DNA from: Rhynchopus euleeides
Taxonomy: Eukaryota > Euglenozoa > Diplonemea > Diplonemida > Diplonemidae
Direction: 5' to 3'
Assembly (NCBI GenBank): GCA_963210315.1
Contig: OY723246.1
Location: 1,116,001-1,180,000, forward strand
Length of the DNA: 64,000 bases
A program made the translations under genes and the position numbers. This document shows, piece by piece, positions 21,501 through 30,094 of this stretch. The first letter of the stretch is position 1, and each line of letters begins with the position of its first letter. The notes under the pieces are model-generated. The model was not told the DNA's origin. It searched no databases and saw only the letters and a list, made by a program, of their open reading frames with translations.

Positions 21501-24500
21501 CCGAGTCCTGCGCACCCTGCGGGCAGCGTACGGGTCAATGCAGCGGCACTTCCGGGTAAGCGGCACTATCGGAGAGGGCTTCCTGCCAACCAACGGCATC
21601 ATGCAGGGCTGCCCCATTAGCGTCGTGCTGATCAACGTGCTGGTGGGTGTATGGATGCGCATGGCGGAGCACCGGCAGGGCACGAGGGCGTTGTCGTTTG
21701 TGGACGATGTGTACGCGGTGACCCCCAGCCCGGGGACCTTGCAAGCAGTGGTGGATGACTCTGCAGATTTCTCCCACGATACCGGGATGGTAATATGCGC
21801 AGAGGTCAAGTCACATGTCTTCTCGACGTCCCCCGAGCCGTTGACCCCGATAGTCTACCGGACACGGGACGGCACGGCTACCCCCCTTCGACAGCGCGAT
21901 AGCTTCGACTGCCTCGGGGCCATGCTGCATGCGCGCCCGCTCGAGGGACCCGAGGTGCCCAAATCGGAGCGCGTCGCCCGCCGAAAAGAGGGCGCAGAGC
22001 AGAACCTGCGCAGGACCTCGGCACTGCCCCTACCGGTGCAGTGGAAGGGGCAGGCAGCAGCGATGACAGCGGGGTCCAGGCTCTACTACGACGCCCTGGT
22101 CACCCGCTGGGAGGACGCCGACATCAGGCGATGGAGGGGGCTCTTCGTCGCCGCGCTGTGGTCCGGACCCCCCCGCAGGGCGCGGGAGGCTGTGCTGGAT
22201 GTCCTCCACCATGCACATCGGGTGGACCCCGCCGTCGCCCCCCGCTACCGGCAGATCACCACCTGGGCCATGCAGGTCAAGAAGTGGGGCCGCTGCAGGG
22301 TTCTGTCTGAGACGGCTTGGGATAGCAGAGTGAGGCTTACAGGGACAGGCCCCTTTGCGCTTTTCCGAGCGGCCCTTCGGTGGATAGGATGGAGCTGGAG
22401 CACGGCGACCACCCTATCTTACACTGATGAAGCGGGACGGAGCATAGTCTTCGACCCCACCGCAGCAACAACGAGCGGATGGGGGATCTTCGCTCATGAC
22501 CTCCGCCAGGCCCTACGTACACAGGTGGCCAAGGCGCTGGCTGGTCGTCGTGACGACTTTGCGGGCGCTCAGCACGGCATCGACGGGCAAGCCACACGCT
22601 GCGTCCTGGAGGGAGAGGGCGCCGCGGTCACGGGATACCAACGGGGCCTCCTTCGTTCCGTCATTGCAGGGGCGGTGCCTGTCCGAGGGCGCACGGGGCA
22701 GGGCGGGATCTGCCGATACTGCAACGCAGGCACCCCCGAGACGGTGATGCACCTATGGTGGGAGTGCTCCGCGTGGGACCCAATCCGACAAAACCACCCC
22801 ATTACGGCTGTGGACCGGTCAACCTGGCCACCTTGCTTGGCGTTATGCGGGGTGGCGCCCGCCTTTAGACACGGCATCCCGGAGGACAGGCAGCCCCTGC
22901 CACTATCCTTCGCACGCAGGGTGGATATAGTGGCGCAGCTGCACCGCTACTTCATTGCAATCCTCTCGGCGCGGCAGGAGAAAGATGGACTGCTCGACCG
23001 CTCCGCGCGCCACCACCGCACCCTTCACTATCCATGGGGGTGGTGCACGCCCAACCCCGAACGGGCCTGCATCCCTGTGCGGGCGCCGTCCACTGTCAAA
23101 CAGACGTGGGGCAAGCGCCCCCCGGAGCTGTGGGTGGCCCTCTGCGACTGGCTGCGGGGCCTGAAATGGGGGCCGCAGGGAGGGGAGCACACCGTGACCC
23201 TCATGGAGTTGGCTGTCGACTTTGAGCTGTCGACCGGCCTCACCCTCCCAGAAGTCGAAACGCGCCGCATCCGCCCCCACACACCTGACCCCCCTGAGAG
23301 GGGGCCGCGGGAGGCCCGCCCACGCATCCCCGAGGACACAGCCCCGGGGCTCACCCTCTACTTCGACGGCGGAGCAAGGGACAACGGCACCCCCTTCGCC
23401 CTGGCGGGTGCAGGTGCGGTGCTCTACCGAGACGGCCTCAAGGTGTCGGAAGAGATCCTCCCTCTGCTGAACGTACGCAGCAACAACATCGCTGAGTACG
23501 AAGGGGTTCGAGCGGGCCTACGGCTGCTCAGAAGGGGCGACCCGCCCCCTGAGGGGAACGTTACGGTGCGGGGTGACTCGCAGGTGGTGCTGCGACACCT
23601 AAAAGGGGAAGCGGTTTGCCGCGATAAATCCCTCCGCCCCCTCTTCCTCAGCACGGCACGGCTGGCTGCCGACCTCGGGCCCCGGATCACCCTTACGTAT
23701 GAGCACGTGAAAAGGGAGCTCAACGTCGATGCGGACGCCCTCAGCAACGCCGCCATGGACGAGGCTGAGAGGCAGGGGGAGACCTCGCAGGAGCAGCTGC
23801 GGCAGGACTTCGCAGCCTTCCAGAAGAGCATCCTGGGCAAGGCTCACTCGTTGAGGCAGCTCTGCGAGGTGGTGCGCAAGACTTCCAAGCAACCATGGCA
23901 CTGTGGCCACACTGCGAGCTCCACTGTCCTCACCGCGATCGGGGGAACCGTGGCAGGGGGCCTGTCCAGGAGAGCCCAGCTCAGCCCAGCCACCGAGTCG
24001 GTGATGCGCAGCCTCCAAGCGCACACGGCAGGCCCGGGCTTGAACCAGCGGGACACAGCCTTCCACTCCCGCGGCATGGCGTGGGCCGCAACCTTCGCAC
24101 CGCAGCCCCACTACCCAGAGGGGTGGCAGCAAGCGGCCCAGCAATGGACTGCCAGCAGCCGGCAAGCCAACGCCCGGACAGGACGGTCATGGGAACGACG
24201 GGGCGCTGCTCCCCGGACTGCCCCCCCTGGAGCCAGACGGAACGCGAAGATGCTTACCTGCGCTCTGCACTGGAAACCCCGCTGCGTGGACTGCCGGCGC
24301 CGGCGCCTCTCGGAAGAGGACTGCTGCCGGGACCACCACGGGAAGAACGACGGCTTGCAAGTCACCATGGAATTTTGCAAGACGCATCGCATGGGCCGGT
24401 GCGGGGACTGCCACAGCAGTGCGAAATCACTCACACACTGTTGCGGCACGCACCACGCTGGCTATGCCTCACGCCCTCCTCGGAGTGGCACTGAGTTGGC

Positions 24501-24540
24501 CCCACACTCTAACCCGAGTGGGGCATCCGCTGTGACGTAG
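18478..24540 (+). CDS. LINE ORF2: OTU protease, AP endonuclease, RT, CCHC, RNase H, tandem zinc modules
   Basis: The frame has 2019 codons from a GTG at 18481; the first ATG is at 18796 (codon 106). Domains in codon numbering from 18481: OTU-like cysteine protease about 105-235, with DGNC (Cys123) and PFHYD (His230); AP-endonuclease 298-555, with LQETR (Glu328), GDLNTN and a closing HCPLF; reverse transcriptase about 845-1110, with ALDFKKCFD, NGIMQGCP and FVDD (Asp1075-1076); CCHC knuckle from 1409 (CRYC...HLWWEC); RNase H about 1625-1755, with FDGG (Asp1629), NNIAEYEG, RGDSQ and NVDADAL, where the AEY spacing is of the archaea-like type. Last come two copies of C-x2-H-x4-C-x2-C-x9-CC-x2-HH at 1927-1953 and 1966-1992. 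All catalytic residues I can identify are present and there is no internal stop. No restriction-like endonuclease is seen. Confidence 0.92.
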   Translation, partial: GVRRPLKGGPGLHPKASGSPGGGADQGIGGAPVAQHPLAAGEPSPQPPHREPKPAGTGVTSAGPLDRARVHRSHAPGAGEPRGLRGGGGQEYSPSSVEQDDRWLAEMAQRLLAVREAVAKDGNCQYTGLAVQCAGWTAASLRAAVVEALGQDAERRATYAPDIDDPRAPPSYDDYIAAQAQSGVYGDGATLRVAAEVLGAQVWVLGTTDRLHLGRVGSGDKVICLTWRPFHYDVLRIPLTLARELAASTTNRWKLPTATPTPPPVAPTATAATTISPIRGPAPRPPSRRPAPRPASPGVLRVASANVTSLSTHLCDVADLKADVVALQETRVPDPSKGTLSSYFAAHGWSMHWGKGMPKVKGANGYEQTRPGGVAVMAKEGLVAQVVQPKTKLEKKLHDSTRLVHVVLATSNGKTALHILCVYGHSGMEVRVQRETLLQEALDLAAGLGQVPVLLLGDLNTNPETSAVLSQACRVGGWTDAAVSYAELKQQEVRNTCWASKEGTRLDICLLNPCAAPALRSVEVAEKGEYGIPTHCPLFVDLDLAAFRRPKQICILPAPFPKCKPTLGGAAAREVLLDVLTAEKTKKGATGAQLLRRASACSENFLKRVHVGQLGRQEAAYTGRAEGYHMQQSRVATKHRPASARGAGDKNTRAKDKLLGNLRTLILEGRHRLLESAPYPPTPNEEHAWDAAKKRLKGGGLPPGLEAALAGTTSQLPDLETMEMALVALEGSQRGMFDALRDERLRTWKARMQKAWTQEAGIVFSYLADRFCAPTTFMRREDGSFTACPKEADELLRSDTAWGGYFRKYATTPEPRWDTFRQRYSDFLPDPAEMECKTITAEDVGTALAKMSTSTSPGLHGWRVHELRQLPGDLLKLFAEVFNEVERSGEWPEQLMHAMICLIPKPGSSGEPLSQRPISITPVLYRVWAAIRVKPALKWLESIAPEDLHGCRPGHGAEDLIWHLAARIEEAHLTGQPLYGVALDFKKCFDTVPIDLTFCLAAELGFDGRVLRTLRAAYGSMQRHFRVSGTIGEGFLPTNGIMQGCPISVVLINVLVGVWMRMAEHRQGTRALSFVDDVYAVTPSPGTLQAVVDDSADFSHDTGMVICAEVKSHVFSTSPEPLTPIVYRTRDGTATPLRQRDSFDCLGAMLHARPLEGPEVPKSERVARRKEGAEQNLRRTSALPLPVQWKGQAAAMTAGSRLYYDALVTRWEDADIRRWRGLFVAALWSGPPRRAREAVLDVLHHAHRVDPAVAPRYRQITTWAMQVKKWGRCRVLSETAWDSRVRLTGTGPFALFRAALRWIGWSWSTATTLSYTDEAGRSIVFDPTAATTSGWGIFAHDLRQALRTQVAKALAGRRDDFAGAQHGIDGQATRCVLEGEGAAVTGYQRGLLRSVIAGAVPVRGRTGQGGICRYCNAGTPETVMHLWWECSAWDPIRQNHPITAVDRSTWPPCLALCGVAPAFRHGIPEDRQPLPLSFARRVDIVAQLHRYFIAILSARQEKDGLLDRSARHHRTLHYPWGWCTPNPERACIPVRAPSTVKQTWGKRPPELWVALCDWLRGLKWGPQGGEHTVTLMELAVDFELSTGLTLPEVETRRIRPHTPDPPERGPREARPRIPEDTAPGLTLYFDGGARDNGTPFALAGAGAVLYRDGLKVSEEILPLLNVRSNNIAEYEGVRAGLRLLRRGDPPPEGNVTVRGDSQVVLRHLKGEAVCRDKSLRPLFLSTARLAADLGPRITLTYEHVKRELNVDADALSNAAMDEAERQGETSQEQLRQDFAAFQKSILGKAHSLRQLCEVVRKTSKQPWHCGHTASSTVLTAIGGTVAGGLSRRAQLSPATESVMRSLQAHTAGPGLNQRDTAFHSRGMAWAATFAPQPHYPEGWQQAAQQWTASSRQANARTGRSWERRGAAPRTAPPGARRNAKMLTCALHWKPRCVDCRRRRLSEEDCCRDHHGKNDGLQVTMEFCKTHRMGRCGDCHSSAKSLTHCCGTHHAGYASRPPRSGTELAPHSNPSGASAVT

Positions 24541-24600
24541 GGGTGGGCGGGGAGTGGGCACAGATCCGCGCAGGGTTACCCACTTAAAACCACTATCACT

Positions 24601-24615
24601 ACACACGGACGCACA
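24601..24615. repeat. 3' target duplication of the LINE (15 bp)
   Basis: ACACACGGACGCACA, identical to 15964-15978; it marks the exact 3' end of the LINE at 24600. Confidence 0.9.
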
Positions 24616-24631
24616 CACTGTGCCGGACAAA

Positions 24632-27214
24632 TCACTCCTCATCGTCACTCTCAGCGTCATTCACACGGAGTGACGGGAATGTCCGCCGGAAGCCACACTC
24701 CTTGCCGTACGCACCTCGCACATCTTGATTGATGGCCAAGAGCGAGAGCTTTGCGTGGGAGTCGCGGGACATAGCACTCCGGCACACGGGGATGGCTTGC
24801 ATCATGACAGAGAGTGCGCTGTCAGGTGCTGTGCAGGAAGGGGGCAAGGTGAGGAGAAACAACACACGCTCAGCAAGAGGCTTGAGCGTCTCGTTGGTAA
24901 GCTGGCGTTTCCAGAATACCCTCTCTGAGCCGACCTCGTGCTCCGACACTGCCGAAGTGTACGCCTGGTACATGGGCGCGGTGACGTCGAAGCCGATGTG
25001 CTTGCCGAGGTCTTCGCGTGGCAGCAGGTCATCCAGCATCTCCAGGGTCTCGTACCCCTCCGGAGTCAGCTGGCGCACAGAGAGGTAGAACCCCCGGCCC
25101 GTTTCCGAGGATTCGCGCCACCGGCTCTGCAGACCGTTGTAGAAGGTCTTGGACACGCGGGCTGCGAGTCCATCCCCCGTGCTCGCCCTCTGGAGGATGT
25201 CGATCAGCTCCTCCACCTCCGCGTAGATCGTCGCCGATCCAACCGTCCCGGGTGCCTGCGCGTTGCTGTACCGCGACAAAGCGGCTCTTACCGGCGCCGC
25301 GGCACGGACGAACTCCGTCAGCATGTCCTGAAGCGCCTCAGAACCGACGGTCTTCAGCAGCACAGCAAGCTTCTCGAACGTGGGGGGAGTGTAGGCATTG
25401 CCAATCCCGGTAGCCATGTACGAGTACAGCATGGCGACACGCTCTTCAAAGTGCTCCGCGCAGTCGAGCATGCTGACGAAGCGTGTGTCGTAGATCCGGG
25501 GTGCACGTTTGATGGCCACCGCCTCCTGCAGAGTGCTCTTCATGTCGGCGTGTGCTGCAGACATCAAGCTGCAAAGCTCCCCAAACGTCTTTGCGTTGGC
25601 AATCGCATCCTTGTGCGCCTCGGTCACCGCGGCCTTGCAGAGGCCCTTCATCTTGTCCAGAAGTTTGTCCTGTTCCCGCGTTGTCGTCGATGCCGACTGC
25701 TTCCGCAGCTTCGCCAATAGGACACCCGCCGTGTGTGTCTGGGGGTCGCTCTGCACACTTCTTTGGTGGTCCCGCCACTTGTTCTGCTTTTTCGCGTCAC
25801 CAAACACGTAGTTCGTGAGGTGGAAGAAGTCGAGCAGGGGGTCCTCGGCGGCCTTCATCATCCGACGAACATCGGAAAGGGTGTTGTTCAGCAGGTGAGC
25901 CAGGCAGGATACGTACGGGATGTGAGCCTCTCCTGCTAGGTCGCGCGACATCTTCACGTTCGACCCACCACGATCGCTGCGCACGACCCTCACCTGTTCA
26001 ATCCCCACACCGACAGCAGCGAGAGATTCCTCCAGCGCGGTGCGCACCGTAAGACCTGTAAACGGGACATCCGAATACTGTAGCGGCAGCGCAACGGACG
26101 TTGTAGCGGTCTGTGCAATGAACAACACGACATTCTGACCCTGGATCGTCGAACCACAGTCGTGGACGATGCTCAGATCTTGTCCTGCGAGCATATCGGC
26201 AATCGTGTCGAGGTGGTTGTCGTAGACGGTCGCCCCGCTCCTCTGCCAGACCTTCTGCATGTTGACGTCTTCTGGGATGGTGAGCCCAGAGACGGCACGG
26301 AAGACCTGCGTCGCGCCACGAAACGAGAGCCCTGCCATCGTGCACACCTCCAGCAGCGTTTCCCGGACGTTGGAGTTTGCTGGTGCGGGTCGGTTGCTCG
26401 AAGGTGTGGATCGGTCGGCTGCTGGTGTGGATCGGTCGGCTGCTGGTGTGGATGCGTCACGGTTTGGCGTTGAGGCGTCGACTGGGGTCGTTGCATTGCG
26501 ACCGTGGCCCTTCGTACCCACGTGGCTCGTGAGGTCGTGCCTGTCGACGCCGGGTGCAAACGCCCACTTGCACGGAGCACACACGGGCACCTCCTGCTCG
26601 TCGCAGCATCTCGCCGTGGCCTTCGCGAACCTGTACCCGTCGGTCGTGGCCTCCGCTTTCGTCTTGGCTGAAAGCCACTTGAACTCGGAGAAGCGGGTCG
26701 ACAAAGACTGGGCAGGCTGCAGCTTCGGGGGGGTCAGGTCAGCTTGGCTGCTGAGGCTCTCGGCGAGGGCGGCCTTTGCCGGGCGGCGCAACTTCCCCGT
26801 CGGCGTGCGCAAGGCCACTGCGCTGGCGGCGAGCTCCTTCTTCTTCCGTCCGAGAGCAATCAGGCGGGCGATCTTCGGCATGAGGGGGGCTTTCTCATTC
26901 TCTGTGAGGACCCCTTCAGCGACGGCCAAATCGATCAGCGGCTGCCTCTTCCGCTTCACCTCCTTCAGCACCGCCTCAATGGCGTCGTCGATGTCGTCGT
27001 CGTCGTCGTCGTTGTCAGTGGTGGGGTCCGGTTCCGGGGCCGCTACCTCCGCCTTGCCTCGGCGAGGTTGCTTGCGGCTCTTGCCGCCGTCGCCATCGCT
27101 GTCGCCGTCATCCGCATCATCCCTCGCCCTCTTCCCTCCTTTCTGCCCTGGTGCTGCATCACCAACGAGCAGGAAGGAAAAAAAAATGAGGAGTAACAAA
27201 AGAGTACGGTGCAT
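24632..27214 (-). CDS. hAT-superfamily transposase
   Basis: An 860-aa frame from the first ATG (27214); an open extension upstream to 27412 lacks an ATG. The N-terminus has a hydrophobic run (about residues 4-18) that looks like a signal peptide, then acidic and basic patches with nuclear-localisation-like KSRKQPRR and KRKRQP. A BED/CGGBP1-like finger lies near 205-238 (CAPC...HVGTKGH). The RNase-H-fold catalytic core follows, with HDCGST near 352, SDRGGSN near 415, the hAT motif CLAHLLNN near 437 and a TRFVSMLD block near 579. A C-terminal hATC-type dimerisation segment starts near 792 (LTLPPSCTAPDS), and the protein ends in an acidic tail. It would bind the element's GC-palindromic ends and excise it through hairpin intermediates at the flanking DNA. 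The frame is intact; the LINE sits just beyond its stop. Confidence 0.85.
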   Translation of the reverse strand: MHRTLLLLLIFFSFLLVGDAAPGQKGGKRARDDADDGDSDGDGGKSRKQPRRGKAEVAAPEPDPTTDNDDDDDDIDDAIEAVLKEVKRKRQPLIDLAVAEGVLTENEKAPLMPKIARLIALGRKKKELAASAVALRTPTGKLRRPAKAALAESLSSQADLTPPKLQPAQSLSTRFSEFKWLSAKTKAEATTDGYRFAKATARCCDEQEVPVCAPCKWAFAPGVDRHDLTSHVGTKGHGRNATTPVDASTPNRDASTPAADRSTPAADRSTPSSNRPAPANSNVRETLLEVCTMAGLSFRGATQVFRAVSGLTIPEDVNMQKVWQRSGATVYDNHLDTIADMLAGQDLSIVHDCGSTIQGQNVVLFIAQTATTSVALPLQYSDVPFTGLTVRTALEESLAAVGVGIEQVRVVRSDRGGSNVKMSRDLAGEAHIPYVSCLAHLLNNTLSDVRRMMKAAEDPLLDFFHLTNYVFGDAKKQNKWRDHQRSVQSDPQTHTAGVLLAKLRKQSASTTTREQDKLLDKMKGLCKAAVTEAHKDAIANAKTFGELCSLMSAAHADMKSTLQEAVAIKRAPRIYDTRFVSMLDCAEHFEERVAMLYSYMATGIGNAYTPPTFEKLAVLLKTVGSEALQDMLTEFVRAAAPVRAALSRYSNAQAPGTVGSATIYAEVEELIDILQRASTGDGLAARVSKTFYNGLQSRWRESSETGRGFYLSVRQLTPEGYETLEMLDDLLPREDLGKHIGFDVTAPMYQAYTSAVSEHEVGSERVFWKRQLTNETLKPLAERVLFLLTLPPSCTAPDSALSVMMQAIPVCRSAMSRDSHAKLSLLAINQDVRGAYGKECGFRRTFPSLRVNDAESDDEE

Positions 27215-27462
27215 GTTTGCTGTTGTGGAAGGTTTCTCTGCCGGGTGTGTGTATGCGGCGCAGTTACGTGGGGGGGGGGGGGGGCGGGGCGGGGTTGTGG
27301 GGTCCAAGTCACGTGCGGTATATGTGAGGTGAAATAGTCGGGTCCAGCAAAAACTAATGACATCGGGTGGATCGCAAAGGGGAAGGGGGCAACGGCAGCG
27401 TGCAATGTGCAATGTGCAAAACTCTCAAGTCATCTTACCACCCACCTACACCTGACCCCGGG

Positions 27463-27612
27463 GGGGTCCCGGGATGACCCCGGGATACCCCGGGGTCATC
27501 CCGGGATTTCCCGGCCGGGATCCCGGGATTCCCGGCCGGGAAATCCCGGGAATCCCGGGAATCCCGGAATTTCCCGGAACCCGGCCGGGCCCGCCCGGGA
27601 TCCCGCCCGGGG
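27463..27612. repeat. Right subterminal GC-palindrome block of the hAT element
   Basis: GGGATGACCCC, CCGGGATACCCCGG, TCCCGGCCGGGA and related palindromes occupy about 150 bp just inside the right inverted repeat and mirror the block at 14186-14315. Confidence 0.6.
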
Positions 27613-27623
27613 GGCAAACCGTG

Positions 27624-27629
27624 TCTAAC
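27624..27629. repeat. Right target duplication of the hAT element (TCTAAC)
   Basis: Matches 14162-14167 and sits directly outside the right inverted repeat. Confidence 0.8.
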
Positions 27630-30094
27630 ATGCTGCTCCCGCTAGCGCTGCATCACCCCCCGCCACCATACCGGAAATGCTTCTTCTCCGCTGCCGCTGT
27701 GCCGTGCGGGGGGAGGGGGCCGGGTGTGGTTCGGATCGGCAGTCGCTTGGGTAGCCCCGAGACAACAGGGCAGTGCTGGTTTGCACCGTGCGCCCTGCAC
27801 CAGCTGTGCAGGGGCGACTGATTGCTCAGGTCCGGCAGTCAGGTGCAGGCGCTCGAAGGGGAAGGGTGGCGCCCACGATTGGATAAGTAATCTCCATGGC
27901 GCAGGCAGGCTGACGCTCCCCGCATGCCATCAGTTCTGTTCCTTCATCTTGTGCCCCTGTCACCAGCGTAGATGCCAGAAGGGTTATCCCCGTTTGTCTC
28001 CGTGCTGCCAGTGAAGACACTGCTGCCAGGCATGTCCCGATGACCGCCAGTCCTCCTTTCCCATGCCCTTGCAGAGTTCATCCGCTCTGCCGGTCGGTGC
28101 CAGCACCGACTTATCACCCTGCCCGTATTCCAGGAATGTGCACTCACCAATGCCCGCACCTGCAGGATATCCATCGGGTGGCGCCTTCATCACCTTGAGG
28201 CGGTGTCATTCCACCTTCTTGGTTTTGAATATATCAACGCACAAACAAAAGGCGGGCCTGGTTCGTTGCCCTGTGGTGTTTGGGATACATTCGATGAGGG
28301 CCGTCAACAGCTCCACACGCTGCTTCAATGCAGCCCGCCTGTTGGCGTTATCAGTAATTGCCACCAGTCGTGCTGACAGCCTCGTCCCTCGTCTCGCTCT
28401 GTGATCCGGATGATTATCCGCTTCGCTGTCGGGGTGTCGAGTGCCAGCAGACCACCTCGGGGTTTCGCAGGTTCTTTTGACACCCACAACTGCGGAATCG
28501 TGCTGCCACAGCCGCGATCATCTTCTCTAGGCTTCATCAGCACAGCCCCAGCGGGACACTTTTCTCTCACGCAGGCCCACTTTTCGCAAACAGCTGCCAG
28601 ACCGATGCACCCAGTGCACTTCTAGTCTGCTTTCGGCAGTCTCGACGGGTGGACCACGACCTCACACTCCGGGAGGCGACGCCCTTCTTGATGGCCCGCT
28701 GGTTGTGCCCCAGCCGTGACGCCCCCTCTTGCTGTTGGATTTTAGGACGGGTGGCGGGTGACCGCCCTCCAATCACGGCATCCCTCCGCTTGGCAGGATG
28801 TCCAGGTTGAACTGCTAAAATCGTTCAAATCGACCAAGTCGGGGACCCGCTTGTCCCCCCTCTCCCACCCGTTGGCAGGGGTACATGTGGACGATCTACA
28901 ACGAATGGCATCTCCCCTCGACCTCTATGGCACTGTGCCTCGCTGCTGCACCAGTTGAGGTGGCCCACCTGTCACCTGTCCTGCTTCAGTTATCAGACGG
29001 GCGCCATCAGGCTTGTGCACCGGTGCCTTGCAGATCGTCTTGCATATGTTCTCCGAGGCCCCGTTGATATTAATACTCATCGTCGTCGTCATCGCTGAAA
29101 TACTCTGCAGAGTGGATCCTGCCAGGCACGCCCAGCATACGCAGGCCCTCGATGTGCTGCCTCCGCAGTAAGGCAGCGTGGCTAACATGCGCTCCGTCGG
29201 CACCAAGGTGACCTCTACGTCAATCCGGTGCAGCCCGCTCTGGCTGGAGACCCGCGGTTTGCCTTTCCCGATCCTGTTTTTGATGACAATCATGTCACAC
29301 ATTCCGGCGGTGCACTTCCCAAACATGGTGACCTGCTGGTTGTCGATCTCCACCAACCGCGTGGCGTCGGTGAGAGGGACGTAGACGCTGCCCCCCCATG
29401 GAGTCGGGCACGCTGCTGAAGTTCGCCCCAGGAAGGTGCACATCACATTCGTCGCCTTCTTCGCCTCCGACGGGACAACGCCCCCTTCAATCTATGCCCC
29501 CTTCCCCCCTTTGCTGCCTGCAGCTGTTCGTCTTCCGCCCTTTCGGTGCCGTGGGTTCGCATCACAGGGCTAGCGCAAACGCAGGGCATCCCCACTGCAC
29601 CTCCTGGCGTGTGATGCCACGCTACGCTACACTGCTGACCACATGCGCTGATCCGCCATTTTTGCGTTGTGCTTCTCCCTCAGTGCCTGCTGCACGTGCG
29701 GCGCACTGCCCCACCCCTCCCCGTCCTTGGCCGCTGTTCAGCTGGCTCGGCCTGCCTGCCCTGGCTTGGGGCTGCGGGGTCTGGGCGGGTGGAGGTGTTG
29801 CATCTTTGGGGATAGCGTCGGGTGCAGCGCCTTTGAACTTGATGGTGTTTGTGGCGGAGTCTCGGGGCGGCAGGGCAGCCATGCCTGCATGCGTGCCCCC
29901 TCCTGCTGGTCCCACGCGAGAGGCAGCACTCCGCGATACGCCGCTTCCTGCTGAGCGCGGTCCTGCTGCTGCCATGCATGCATCCATGCAGACGTTACAG
30001 TGTGGGGTCGTCCTGCCTGGGGTGTCAGTGGGGGAGCAGAGTCGTGCCGAGAGCCAGCCCTCTGCTGTGCAGGCACCTGCACCACCGCCACCCC

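Larger units (their letters stand above)
15979..24600 (+). mobile_element. Full-length OTU/APE/RT/RNase H LINE (non-LTR retrotransposon)
   Basis: An 8622-bp element with a very short 26-bp 5' leader before the ORF1 ATG, two ORFs in one final frame, and a 60-bp 3' tail after the ORF2 stop that ends CACTATCACT without poly-A. The perfect 15-bp duplication and the uninterrupted ORF2 show a complete and recent target-primed insertion. It lies in the hAT element, antiparallel to the transposase. The APE endonuclease and C-terminal RNase H place it among APE-type LINEs; the OTU domain and the archaea-like RNase H are reported in algal, plant and protist lineages. I cannot assign a named clade without a search. 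Confidence 0.9.
14168..27623 (-). mobile_element. hAT DNA transposon split by a full-length LINE
   Basis: The left end (14168-14196) starts CACGGTTTGCCCCCCGG. The right end (27594-27623) is its reverse complement with two small differences and closes GGGGGGCAAACCGTG. Both are bounded by TCTAAC. Inside each end lies a block of GGGATCCC, CCCGGCCGGG and TCCCGGGA palindromes, about 14186-14315 and 27463-27612, as expected for transposase-binding subterminal repeats. The single gene is the 860-aa transposase at 24632-27214, transcribed leftward. Subtracting the LINE and its duplication (8637 bp) gives about 4819 bp for the original element. Positions 14320-15963 are its long non-coding side. The matched termini, TSD and intact gene suggest an autonomous and relatively young copy before the LINE landed. 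Confidence 0.85.

Noticed and set aside
18481-24540. Restriction-like endonuclease in the LINE
   Set aside because: After the CCHC knuckle I see no RLE catalytic pattern; the C-terminal cysteines form the tandem C/H module instead.
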